Shown: positions 1 to 6,612 of the stretch, in pieces
Layout of the letters: each line of letters starts with the position of its first letter
How positions within the stretch are numbered: position 1 is the first letter of the stretch
DNA from: Verrucomicrobiota bacterium
GTDB taxonomy: Bacteria > Verrucomicrobiota > Verrucomicrobiia > Chthoniobacterales > UBA10450
Reading direction: 5' to 3'
Length of the DNA: 6,785 bases
NCBI GenBank assembly: GCA_003218345.1
Contig: QHNF01000019.1
Coordinates: 1 to 6,785, forward strand
The notes under the pieces: generated by a model
Database searches by the model: none
The model's input: only the letters and a program-made list of their open reading frames with translations
What the model was told of the DNA's origin: nothing
Program-made: the position numbers and the translations under genes

Positions 1-490
1 CTTTGCATCGCAGGGTTACCCCATACACCCAGCTAGCTGACTCGCTATCTGCGTCTCGAAGCGTGTAATAATGGAGAAGGGGGCGACGAGTATAATCTCG
101 CCTAGATGATAGCTCGGAATAGCGATCGTAAAGAGCAATTAGGAACGTACATTCTTTTAAACTAAGAGTATTCTCTGAAACCAGAATCCTACTTATGGGC
201 TTTTTTCGCGGCACAGATTAATTATGATTCATCTCCGTCCTTGTTTCTCGCAAGGCCTTCCCTGTCGCAGCTTTACCTGAAAGAAGGGACCGTTGTAAAG
301 CAAAACACCCAAGGTGTTCAGGGGGATTGGATAAACAGTTTCCTCGACGATAACTCACCTCACTAGAAACTAAGGAATCTGCCGACCGGAACACCGCTCG
401 ATTGGTGGCCCAACGAGTTCTTCAATGAGGACGGCCGGTTGCTGGTCTCCGGGACCCACGGTTCCCTCTACGAATCGCATACCGGTAAAT
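1..490. other. Left flank with no supportable gene
   Basis: I find no recognisable gene, RNA or repeat here. The stretch is rich in stop codons in most frames. One + strand frame (codons starting at 166, 169, ...) stays open from 166 to 363, meets a TAG at 364–366, and is open again to about 645. Its translation (for example LDWWPNEFFNEDGRLL near 397–444) matches nothing I can name with confidence and has no initiation codon with a Shine-Dalgarno at its head. It may be decayed coding sequence, possibly the lost N-terminal part of the HTTM-like gene that follows, or simply chance. Confidence 0.5.
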
Positions 491-925
491 CACCTGCAAG
501 GATTCCATCGGCGAATTCTACAATTGCACCTCTGTCTGATCTACTTCTTGGGCGGCATCACGAAATGCGCAGGGGCTGGCTAGTAGGACGGCACAAGCAT
601 CTGGTATGCGTTAATTCGGCCGCCGTTCAATTTGCTTCCGCCTGAGACGCTGATCGCGTGGAAGAATGTGTTTCCCGTCCTCAGCATTTCCGTGTGTTTC
701 TTGGAGACTGGATACCCGCTGTTTATCTGGTTTCGGAAGACTCGCACGTTCTGGCTTGTGGCGGTGATCACGATGCATTTGGCAATCGGGCTGGCAATGG
801 GCTTGTACCTTTTTGCGCTAGGTATGATCACGTTGAACCTCGCCGCCTTTGGCGCAGAGTTCAGTTTCAGACTATCGCGGACAAATGCCACACGCGAAAT
901 TGCAGCGCCGATCGGTCGATTTTGA
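491..925 (+). pseudogene. HTTM-family membrane protein, C-terminal remnant with two in-frame amber codons
   Basis: This is the remnant of an HTTM (horizontally transferred transmembrane, vitamin K-dependent carboxylase-like) integral membrane protein. Read in the frame of position 632, the sequence before the stops contains RRILQLHLCLIYFLGGITKC. After TAG TAG at 584–589 come DGTSIWYALIRPPFNLLP, then a hydrophobic segment ending FLETGYPLFIW, then the FRKTR loop and a second long hydrophobic stretch (VAVITMHLAIGLAMGLYLFA). The order 'QlHlCliY..gG..K..g..W..G..iw.al', then 'E.gyp..iw.r.tR', then 'mHl.igl.mg...F' is the family pattern as I know it. The N-terminal membrane segments are absent and no start codon reads into the frame. 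TTG at 632 would give only about 97 residues. It ends with TGA at 923–925. A relic is the simplest reading. A short expressed fragment from 632 cannot be excluded. Confidence 0.72.
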
Positions 926-962
926 TCGATCGACCGTCGATGGCACGACACCTTTGTGATCA

Positions 963-986
963 CTAAGAATCGAGTCTAAGATTCTT
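963..986 (+). repeat. Short inverted repeat / paired CTAAGA motifs upstream of the cyclase
   Basis: AAGAATC at 965–971 is followed after 8 bases by its perfect complement GATTCTT at 980–986, a 7-bp stem. The two halves can also be read as a near direct repeat, CTAAGAATC and CTAAGATTC. It lies 22 bases before the probable cyclase start, a position suited to an operator or leader hairpin, but nothing else supports a function. Confidence 0.3.
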
Positions 987-1008
987 GCCGGTAATTGCAG
1001 GAACAGCG

Positions 1009-1398
1009 ATGTCTGCGGAAGCCAAAAGCGATCTTGAGCTGGAGATTGCCCACATTTTGTTCATCGACACTGTGGGTTACTCGAAGCTAGTGCTTAACGA
1101 GCAGCGGCGCGTGCTCGAAACTCTAACGCAGATCGTGCGCGGCACTCGCAATTTCCAAGCCGCGGAATCCGCGGGTAAGCTTGTTTGTCTGCCTACCGGC
1201 GACGGCATGGCTCTGGTTTTTGCCGATGACGGTGCTGCCCCCGTGCGATGCGCGATGGAAATCAGCCGTGCCATACGTGGAAATGCCGGCTTGCCATTGC
1301 GCATGGGCATTCACAGCGGTCCCGTCAGTCGCGTGATTGACGTGAACGGGCGAGTCAATATCGCGCCGGCGCAGGTATCAACAAGGCGCAACGGGTGA
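1009..1398 (+). pseudogene. Cyclase fragment 1: N-terminal part of the catalytic domain
   Basis: This fragment holds the first part of the class III cyclase homology domain. The first metal-binding Asp sits in LFIDTVGYSKL (Asp20 counted from ATG 1009) and the second in PTGDGMALVF (Asp65). LRMGIHSGPVSRV is the following conserved strand. True coding ends near 1365. The last residues before TGA 1396–1398 (PAQVSTRRNG) are out of frame. The transition-state Asn and Arg that follow in the family (INKAQRV, bases 1377–1397) are encoded in another frame, so this fragment alone should be catalytically dead. An AGGA Shine-Dalgarno lies at 999–1002. The frame also opens with TTG at 985, which lacks such a site. 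Confidence 0.8.
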
Positions 1399-1991
1399 TG
1401 GACTGCGCTGACGCCGGTCACATTCTGTTATCGAAGCGCACAGCCGACGACCTCGCGGAATCAGGCCAATGGCTGCCTTTCCTGCACGACCTCGGCGAAT
1501 GCGAGGTTAAGCATGGAGCAATGTTGGGTCTGATCAATTTTTTTGGTGACGACGTTGGCAATCCAGAGCTTCCCCATTGGTGTAAGAAAGCACGAGAAGC
1601 GCGGCGAAGAGGTTGGCGCGGAAGATTGCTGTTCGGGGGAATTGTTTTGTGCGCCGTCATGGCCTTGGGCCTTGCGTATCTGATGTTGCAGCGCACGCAC
1701 CCTGGAGCGTTTTTAGGTAAAAGCGCTGCAGCCATTCGCGAAAAGAGCATTGCCGTGCTTCCGTTCGCCAACCTGAGCGACGACAAACAAAACGCCTACC
1801 TCGCCGATGGGATCGTCGATGAGATTCTGAGCGATTTGGCCAAGGTGGCCGATCTTAAAGTGATCGGTCGCACGTCGGTGATGCAATATTCGTCGGGAGG
1901 CCAATTAAATTTGCGCAATGTCGCAGCCGAACTCGGCGTTGTTGACATATTGGTCGGTAGCGTCCAGCGCATCGGCCGCAACTTCGCGTGA
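1368..1991 (+). pseudogene. Cyclase fragment 2: end of catalytic domain, membrane segment, start of TolB-like domain
   Basis: In this frame the catalytic domain resumes at GAGINKAQRVMDCADAGHI, containing the expected transition-state Asn (1380–1382) and Arg (1392–1394). It continues through HILLSKRTADDL and LHDLGECEVKHG, the normal end of the domain. A basic run (KKAREARRRGWRGR) leads into one membrane segment at about 1629–1688 (LLFGGIVLCAVMALGLAYLM). The TolB-N/FlgO-like domain then starts near 1746 with KSIAVLPFANLSDDKQN, followed by LADGIVDEILSDLAKV and GVVDILVGSVQRIGRNF. It stops at TGA 1989–1991, just after the second lesion. GTG 1395 is the first possible initiator in the frame but is internal to the domain, so this piece is not an independent gene. 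Confidence 0.8.
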
Positions 1992-2002
1992 ACGCGCAAT
2001 TG

Positions 2003-3396
2003 TCGACGCGATGACTGGCGCACAGATTTGGGCGCAGCGTTATGACCGCGGCCTTGCGGATATTTTCTCGGTCGAGAGCGAACTTGCCGAAGCGATTGTT
2101 GGGCAACTGCGATCGAAACTTTCGCCTGAGGAAAAAGCGGCCATCGGGAGTCAGCCGACGTCGGATTTGGAGGCATTCGAGCTTTACACAAAGGCACGCA
2201 ATCTCCTAGCGACATCGACAGTTACACAGGGCGAAGAAAAGCGATTGCAAGCCGTGCAGCTGCTCGAGCAAGCCATTGCCCGCGACTCTGCCTTCCTGCG
2301 TCCTTACTGCGCGCTCGTTCGGGTGGACAGCGAACTTTATCTTCTCGGAATGGACCATACGCCGGCGCGCCTGCGAATGGCTGACACTGCCTTACAGAAT
2401 GCTGTGCGCCTGCAGCCCAATGCTGGTGAGACCCATCTCGCCTCCGCATTCCTGCGTTATTGCCAGCTCGATTACGATGGCGCTCGCCAGGAACTGACCT
2501 GGGCCCGACACGCGCTCCCGAATGAGCCGCTCGTCTTCGAGCTTGCCGGCTACATGGATCGACGCCAGGGCCGATGGCAGGACTCAGAACACAATTTGCG
2601 CCACGCTCTCGAGCTGGATCCGCGCAACTTTTATTTCCTGCAACAGATGCTGGAGAGTTACGAAAGGCTTCGGCGTTTTGACGAGATGCCCATTTTAATG
2701 GCGCGCGCCCTCGCCGTGGCGCCGAGCGACCCGGGGGCACGCGCTAATTCCGCTTTCGTTGATCTATTCGCTCGTGCCGACACCAAGCCATTGCGCGCGA
2801 CTTTCAGTGTAATGCTTAAGGAAGATCCGAAAATCGCCCAAGCGTTCGCGGTCGAGCTGGTCAAACTCGCCCTGCGCGAGCGTGATTTCAGCGCGGCCGA
2901 GCGCGCTTTGGCCGGAATGGAAAAGACAGGCGGATTTGAGAGCGCGTTTACTTTTCCGCGCGCTTGGTATGCGGGATTGATCGCGCGGGCCAAAGGTGAC
3001 ATCGCAGGCGCGCGCGCAGCGTTTACTGCCGCACGCGGCGAAGTGGCTAAACCACTGACCGGCCAATCCGAATTTCCGCAACCTCTTTCAGTTCTTGCAA
3101 TGATCGATGTTGCACTCGGAAATAAGGAACAAGCGCTGGCAGAAGGTCGCCGAGCAGTCGAATTGCTTCCCTTCACTCAAGACGCGATCACCGGTGCAGA
3201 TGTCCTAAAGCATTTGGCGATCACATATGCTTGGTGCGGCGACAAGGATGACGCTATCGAAAAGTTATCGATCCTGAGCAAAATTCCGAGCGACGTGAAT
3301 TACGGGATGTTGCGTCTCGATCCGATTTGGGACTCTCTGCGAGGCCACCCGCGCTTCGAGAAAATCGTCGCCTCTCTCGCGCCGAAGGAAAAATAA
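2003..3396 (+). pseudogene. Cyclase fragment 3: TPR region
   Basis: This long intact stretch encodes the end of the TolB-like domain (VDAMTGAQIWAQRYDRGLAD, then VESELAEAIVGQLRSKLSPEEKAA) and a series of TPR-like helical pairs. Examples are AVQLLEQAIARDSAFLRPY, ALQNAVRLQPNAGETHLASA, HNLRHALELDPRNFYFLQQM and EQALAEGRRAVELLP. It ends in YGMLRLDPIWDSLRGHPRFE and a stop at 3394–3396, the usual tail of these receptors. The frame is technically open from ATG 1918, but the sequence 1918–2002 in this frame is an out-of-frame reading of the TolB-like domain. A separate start at 1918 is therefore unlikely. If anything is expressed from this piece it would be a soluble TPR protein, because the membrane segment lies upstream. 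Confidence 0.8.
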
Positions 3397-3422
3397 CAGG
3401 CGCCAGACACAACGTCCCAACC

Positions 3423-3451
3423 TTGCGGGGCTTGATGGTCGATCTTATATT
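3423..3451 (+). promoter_or_regulatory. Candidate sigma70-type promoter of the hppD–hmgA operon
   Basis: TTGCGG (3423–3428) and TATATT (3446–3451) are separated by exactly 17 bases. The −10 matches TATAAT at five of six positions; the −35 is weaker, with the essential TTG. It lies 38 bases before the hppD start, in the only non-coding gap upstream of it. Inferred from pattern only. Confidence 0.4.
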
Positions 3452-3478
3452 CAGAGGCGCACTCAGCGCGAGAGAATT

Positions 3479-3484
3479 AGGAGG
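3479..3484 (+). promoter_or_regulatory. Strong Shine-Dalgarno of hppD
   Basis: AGGAGG lies 5 bases before ATG 3490, a near-ideal site that fixes the start of hppD. Confidence 0.85.
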
Positions 3485-3489
3485 TCATT

Positions 3490-4629
3490 ATGCCAACGAC
3501 AATTGCTGCTCCAAAAACCAAAACGGCGACGGCAGCGGAACAAGATTTTTTGCCGCTACAAGGGACTGATTATATCGAGTTTTATGTCGGTAACGCCAAG
3601 CAGGCGGCGCACTTTTACAAGAACGCGTTCGGTTTTCAAAGCCTCGCTTATTCTGGACCGGAAACAGGAACAAAAGATCGAGTAAGCTATGCAATTTGTC
3701 AGAATAAGCTGATCTTTGTCCTGACTACGCCGCTACGCCCCAATCACGTGGTCGCCGAGCACATCCACAAACATGGCGATGGCGTGAAGGTTCTTGCGTT
3801 GACAGTGGAGGACGCAACCTCAGCGTGGGAGGAAACCACGAAGCGCGGCGGTAAGAGTTATCTGAAACCAACTACACTCTCAGATAAACACGGTGAGCTC
3901 GTGATGAGCGGAATCCATACCTACGGCGAGGTCGTTCATCTGTTTATTGAACGGCAGAATTATCATGGCCCGTTCATGCCGGGGTTCCGCAAATGGGAGT
4001 CGTCACATCGACCGGCTGACGTCGGCCTGCAATATGTCGATCATTGCGTGGGTAACGTCGGTTGGAACCAGATGAATTCGTGGGTGAAATTTTACGAGGA
4101 TGTGATGGGCTTCCGCAACATTCTGAGCTTCGATGACAAAGATATCTCCACCGAGTACTCCGCGCTCATGAGCAAGGTGATGAGTAACGGAAACGGCTTC
4201 GTGAAGTTCCCGATCAACGAACCGGCGGAAGGCAAAAAGAAATCGCAAGTGGAAGAGTATCTCGAATTTTACAACGGCGAGGGTGTGCAACACATCGCCA
4301 TGGCCACGAACAATATCATTGAAACCGTGACGGATCTGCAGAACCGCGGAGTCGAGTTCTTGCAAATACCTTCCACTTATTACGACACGCTGCTCGATCG
4401 CGTGGGCCACATCGACGAAGAGCTGCAAGCGTTGAAGCGGCTGGGTATCCTCGTCGATCGCGACGACGAAGGTTATTTGCTCCAAATATTTACCAAACCA
4501 GTAGCAGACCGGCCGACGCTCTTTTTCGAGATCATCCAGCGCAAGGGTGCGAAGAGTTTCGGCAAAGGCAATTTCAAGGCGCTGTTCGAGGCAATCGAAC
4601 GCGAGCAGGAAGCGAGAGGGAATTTATAA
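3490..4629 (+). CDS. hppD: 4-hydroxyphenylpyruvate dioxygenase
   Basis: This is a non-haem Fe(II) enzyme that converts 4-hydroxyphenylpyruvate and O2 to homogentisate and CO2, the second step of tyrosine breakdown, in the cytoplasm. The 379-residue protein has the two vicinal-oxygen-chelate halves of the family. The first starts at YIEFYVGNAKQAAHFYKNAF (about residues 28–47) and the second at YVDHCVGNV (about 182–190). All three iron ligands are visible: His185 (VDHCVGN), His268 (GVQHIAMATNNI) and Glu347 (PTLFFEIIQR). The C-terminal gating helix is present (FGKGNFKALFEAIEREQEAR, about 357–376). Length and layout are normal. It has a strong Shine-Dalgarno and lies 12 bases upstream of hmgA, in an operon. 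The N-terminal 20 residues are a non-conserved, Ala/Thr/Lys-rich extension. Family assignment is secure. The related hydroxymandelate synthase is less likely given the hmgA partner. Confidence 0.96.
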   Translation: MPTTIAAPKTKTATAAEQDFLPLQGTDYIEFYVGNAKQAAHFYKNAFGFQSLAYSGPETGTKDRVSYAICQNKLIFVLTTPLRPNHVVAEHIHKHGDGVKVLALTVEDATSAWEETTKRGGKSYLKPTTLSDKHGELVMSGIHTYGEVVHLFIERQNYHGPFMPGFRKWESSHRPADVGLQYVDHCVGNVGWNQMNSWVKFYEDVMGFRNILSFDDKDISTEYSALMSKVMSNGNGFVKFPINEPAEGKKKSQVEEYLEFYNGEGVQHIAMATNNIIETVTDLQNRGVEFLQIPSTYYDTLLDRVGHIDEELQALKRLGILVDRDDEGYLLQIFTKPVADRPTLFFEIIQRKGAKSFGKGNFKALFEAIEREQEARGNL

Positions 4630-4635
4630 AGGAGG
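4628..4635 (+). promoter_or_regulatory. Shine-Dalgarno of hmgA overlapping the hppD stop
   Basis: AAAGGAGG begins inside the TAA stop of hppD (4627–4629) and ends 6 bases before ATG 4642. The overlap suggests that ribosomes finishing hppD help start hmgA (translational coupling), keeping the two enzymes in step. Confidence 0.8.
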
Positions 4636-4641
4636 ATCGAA

Positions 4642-5826
4642 ATGCCGTACTATCAAAAACTTGGCGAAATTCCACAGAAACATCATATCTGGTTTCATCG
4701 CAACGGCGCGGCGCCCACTTATAAAAACGAAGGCATCGCCTACGAGCATGTTTTCACGACGCAAGGATTCGATGAGGCCTACTCGATCATGTATCATCTG
4801 CGGCCGCCCACGCGCGTGCGCAACGTCAAGCTCTTGAAATGCCACGAGCTGAAAAAAGTCGCTGATAGTCCGCTGCGTCATCATCATCTCAAAACAGCGG
4901 ATATCCCGCGCCGCGGCGATCTCTACACCGGTCGAGTCCCGATGCTGTTCAATCAGGACATGACTGCGTATCGCGCAAAGCCAGCGAAAGCGTACGACAA
5001 ATTCGAGTATTACAAGAACGGCGGCGCCGATGAGATTATCTTCGTTTTCCACGGCGGCGGAACGCTGGAAAGCGTTTTCGGGAAACTGTGTTATCGCGCC
5101 GAAGACTACATTGTGATCCCACGCGGTATCACCTACCGCATCGTCCCAGACAATGTGGAAGAAGAAGATTATCTCATCCTGGAATCAGCGGGTCCCGTTC
5201 GTATTCCGCAACGTTATTTGAATCACGAAGGTCAAATTAAAATGGGCGCGCCATATTCAGAGCGCGATCTTCACGCGCCGACTGAATTAATTACTGTCGA
5301 CAAAGAGGAGGATGTCGATGTTCTGGTGAAGGACGGACCACGCTTAACGCATGTGACGCTTGCGCACCATCCTTTCGATGCAGTCGGCTGGGATGGATAT
5401 TTGTATCCGTTCACCTTCAACGCGCAGGATTTCGAGCCAATCACCGGCACCGTGCATCAACCACCGCCGATTCATCAGACATTCGAGATTCGCGGCTACG
5501 TCGTCTGCACCTTTGCTCCGCGCATGCTCGACACCCATCCCGAGGCTGTAAGAATTCCGTGGGTGCATGATAACGTTGAAGCCGACGAAGTGCTGTTTTA
5601 TGTCCGCGGAAATTTTGGTTCGCGCCGGGGCATCGAGAGTGGCTCGATCACATTGCATCCGCGCGGAATTCCACACGGACCACATCCGGGTACGATCATG
5701 GCAAGCAAGAACGCAACCCGCACCGAAGAACTCGCGGTGATGTTTGACACTCAACACACGCTTGAGCTGACTGAAGAATCGCTCGCGTTGGACGATCCTA
5801 AGTATCCGCAAAGCTGGCTCGATTGA
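4642..5826 (+). CDS. hmgA: Homogentisate 1,2-dioxygenase (short bacterial form)
   Basis: This Fe(II) cupin-type ring-cleavage enzyme converts homogentisate to maleylacetoacetate, using the product of HppD. The 394-residue protein opens with MPYYQKLGEIPQKHH, typical of the family. It carries NGGADEIIFVFHGGGTLESV (about 126–145), then RAEDYIVIPRGITYRI (about 152–167). The C-terminal metal site follows: His309 and Glu316 (WVHDNVEADEVLFY) and His345 (LHPRGIPHGPH, with His339 also conserved). His272 in GTVHQPPP probably corresponds to the acid-base His292 of the human enzyme. It is shorter than the human protein (445 residues) and belongs to the compact bacterial group. The spacing of the first metal His to Glu is one residue longer than in the human enzyme. 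No maleylacetoacetate isomerase or fumarylacetoacetase gene lies in the window, so the last steps must be encoded elsewhere. Confidence 0.94.
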   Translation: MPYYQKLGEIPQKHHIWFHRNGAAPTYKNEGIAYEHVFTTQGFDEAYSIMYHLRPPTRVRNVKLLKCHELKKVADSPLRHHHLKTADIPRRGDLYTGRVPMLFNQDMTAYRAKPAKAYDKFEYYKNGGADEIIFVFHGGGTLESVFGKLCYRAEDYIVIPRGITYRIVPDNVEEEDYLILESAGPVRIPQRYLNHEGQIKMGAPYSERDLHAPTELITVDKEEDVDVLVKDGPRLTHVTLAHHPFDAVGWDGYLYPFTFNAQDFEPITGTVHQPPPIHQTFEIRGYVVCTFAPRMLDTHPEAVRIPWVHDNVEADEVLFYVRGNFGSRRGIESGSITLHPRGIPHGPHPGTIMASKNATRTEELAVMFDTQHTLELTEESLALDDPKYPQSWLD

Positions 5827-5832
5827 AAAAAC

Positions 5833-5900
5833 GAGCGGCGGTCTCGAGCCCGCCAATGAAAATCCCCCAAAGAGCCCTCGGCGGACTGAGACCGCCGCTC
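5833..5900. repeat. Large imperfect palindrome (REP-like element) between hmgA and folE
   Basis: The left arm (5833–5854, beginning GAGCGGCGGTCTCGAG) and right arm (5880–5900, ending GAGACCGCCGCTC) are complementary over about 21 bases. They differ by one mismatch and one indel, and enclose a 25-base loop. A 10-base sequence, CTCCTTGATT, starts at the right edge (5898–5907) and recurs at 5928–5937, exactly 30 bases on. The transcript could fold into a strong stem after hmgA, protecting or terminating the message. No T-run follows, so it is not a classical intrinsic terminator. It resembles dispersed extragenic palindromes, but dispersal cannot be tested within this window. Confidence 0.75.
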
Positions 5901-5957
5901 CTTGATTTGCTGATTTGGAAATCGCCCCTCCTTGATTAAAGTGCCTTCAACACGACC

Positions 5958-6587
5958 ATGATTCAGCGCCGCAATGCCGATCTTGACATCGAGGAACGAT
6001 TCACGCGCGAAAGCAATCGGTTACCGAAAAAAGATCTCGATACAATCGCGCGGGCATACCGCGAACTGCTTGATGCTATTGGGGAGGACGTCGACCGACA
6101 AGGTTTGCAACGCACCCCCGACCGCGCAGCACGCGCTTTGGAATTTCTCACGCACGGTTATCGGCAAAACCTCGACGAGATTATCAACGATGCCATCTTC
6201 GAATCGGATGCGAGCGAGATCATTTTGGTAAAAGACATCGAGCTCTATTCGATGTGCGAGCATCATCTACTTCCTTTCATTGGGCGAGCCCACGTGGCTT
6301 ACCTTCCAAACGGCAAAGTAATTGGCCTTTCCAAGGTGGCGCGGATTGTCGATGTTTTCGCGCGCCGTTTACAGATCCAGGAAAATCTCACTACTCAGAT
6401 TGCCGAGTCACTCATGAACTGCCTCGCGCCGTCCGGCGTGGCGGTCGTAGTGGAAGCCAAACATCTTTGTATGATGATGAGAGGTGTTGAAAAACAAAAC
6501 TCGGTCATGAAGACTTCCTGCTTGCTCGGCACTTTCAAGGACGACGCCCGAACGCGCTCCGAATTTCTCTCGCTGCTAAAGGATTAG
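5958..6587 (+). CDS. folE: GTP cyclohydrolase I
   Basis: This zinc enzyme converts GTP to 7,8-dihydroneopterin triphosphate and formate, the entry step to folate and to tetrahydrobiopterin-type pterins. The 209-residue protein is of normal length. Zinc ligands are visible as Cys100 and His103 ([10 protein letters not shown]) and Cys171 (KHLCMMMRG), with His102 and His169 at the usual catalytic positions. [12 protein letters not shown] (about 49–60), [22 protein letters not shown] (about 121–142) and the C-terminal [17 protein letters not shown] (about 177–193) complete the family signature. ATG 5958 is the only ATG after the in-frame stop at 5937. There is no good Shine-Dalgarno in front of it, unlike the two catabolic genes. 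Its gap from hmgA and the intervening palindrome suggest a separate transcript. Beside tyrosine catabolism it may serve phenylalanine hydroxylase, but general folate synthesis is equally possible. Confidence 0.95.
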   Translation: MIQRRNADLDIEERFTRESNRLPKKDLDTIARAYRELLDAIGEDVDRQGLQRTPDRAARALEFLTHGYRQNLDEIINDAIFESDASEIILVKDIELYSMCEHHLLPFIGRAHVAYLPNGKVIGLSKVARIVDVFARRLQIQENLTTQIAESLMNCLAPSGVAVVVEAKHLCMMMRGVEKQNSVMKTSCLLGTFKDDARTRSEFLSLLKD

Positions 6588-6591
6588 CGGA

Positions 6592-6612
6592 GGACAGCCT
6601 TTCAGGCTGTCC
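6592..6612 (+). terminator. Perfect hairpin just after folE
   Basis: GGACAGCC and GGCTGTCC form a perfect 8-bp stem around a 5-base loop (TTTCA), beginning 5 bases after the folE stop. Position and strength fit a transcript-end stem, but no T-run follows, so factor-independent termination is doubtful. It could instead be a dispersed palindrome of the same general kind as the one upstream of folE. Confidence 0.5.

Larger units (their letters stand above)
1009..3396 (+). pseudogene. Class III adenylate/guanylate cyclase with TolB-like and TPR domains, broken by three frameshifts
   Basis: The whole locus reads as one membrane-anchored class III nucleotidyl cyclase fused to a TolB-N/FlgO-like domain and a TPR region, a receptor-type architecture that would make cyclic AMP (or GMP). 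The reading frame changes three times. It moves from the frame of 1009 to that of 1395 at 1365–1368, between ...VNIA and GAGINKAQRV. It changes again after 1985, between GRNF and RVNAQL. It changes a third time after 2002, between AQL and VDAMTGAQIW. One missing base at each point restores an uninterrupted protein of about 796 residues, the expected size for the family. ATG 1009 is chosen over TTG 985 because AGGA at 999–1002 is correctly spaced and the protein then begins MSAEAKSDLELEIAHILF, as relatives do. The TPR half is otherwise open and well conserved, so the breaks are recent or are assembly errors. A genuine pseudogene and long-read indel errors are both possible. Confidence 0.85.

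Noticed and set aside
439..645. Small reading frame of 68 codons as a gene
   Set aside because: Its second half is an out-of-frame copy of the HTTM remnant, and the start is a TTG without a ribosome site. No recognisable protein.
1918..2002. ATG 1918 as the start of an independent TPR gene
   Set aside because: The bases 1918–2002 encode the TolB-like domain in the upstream frame (NVAAELGVVDILVGSVQR), so the 1918 reading is an out-of-frame extension. There is no Shine-Dalgarno.
2222..2740. 172-codon minus-strand reading frame opposite the TPR region
   Set aside because: Arg/Ala/Pro-rich composition typical of the antisense of GC-rich coding DNA, and the + strand matches TPR receptors well.
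4003..4485. 160-codon reading frame on the minus strand inside hppD
   Set aside because: It is the antisense shadow of strongly conserved hppD coding sequence. Similar minus-strand shadows occur inside hmgA and the TPR region.
5833..5900. Classical intrinsic terminator for hmgA
   Set aside because: The stem is strong but no run of T follows, and the loop is long; it fits a dispersed palindrome better.
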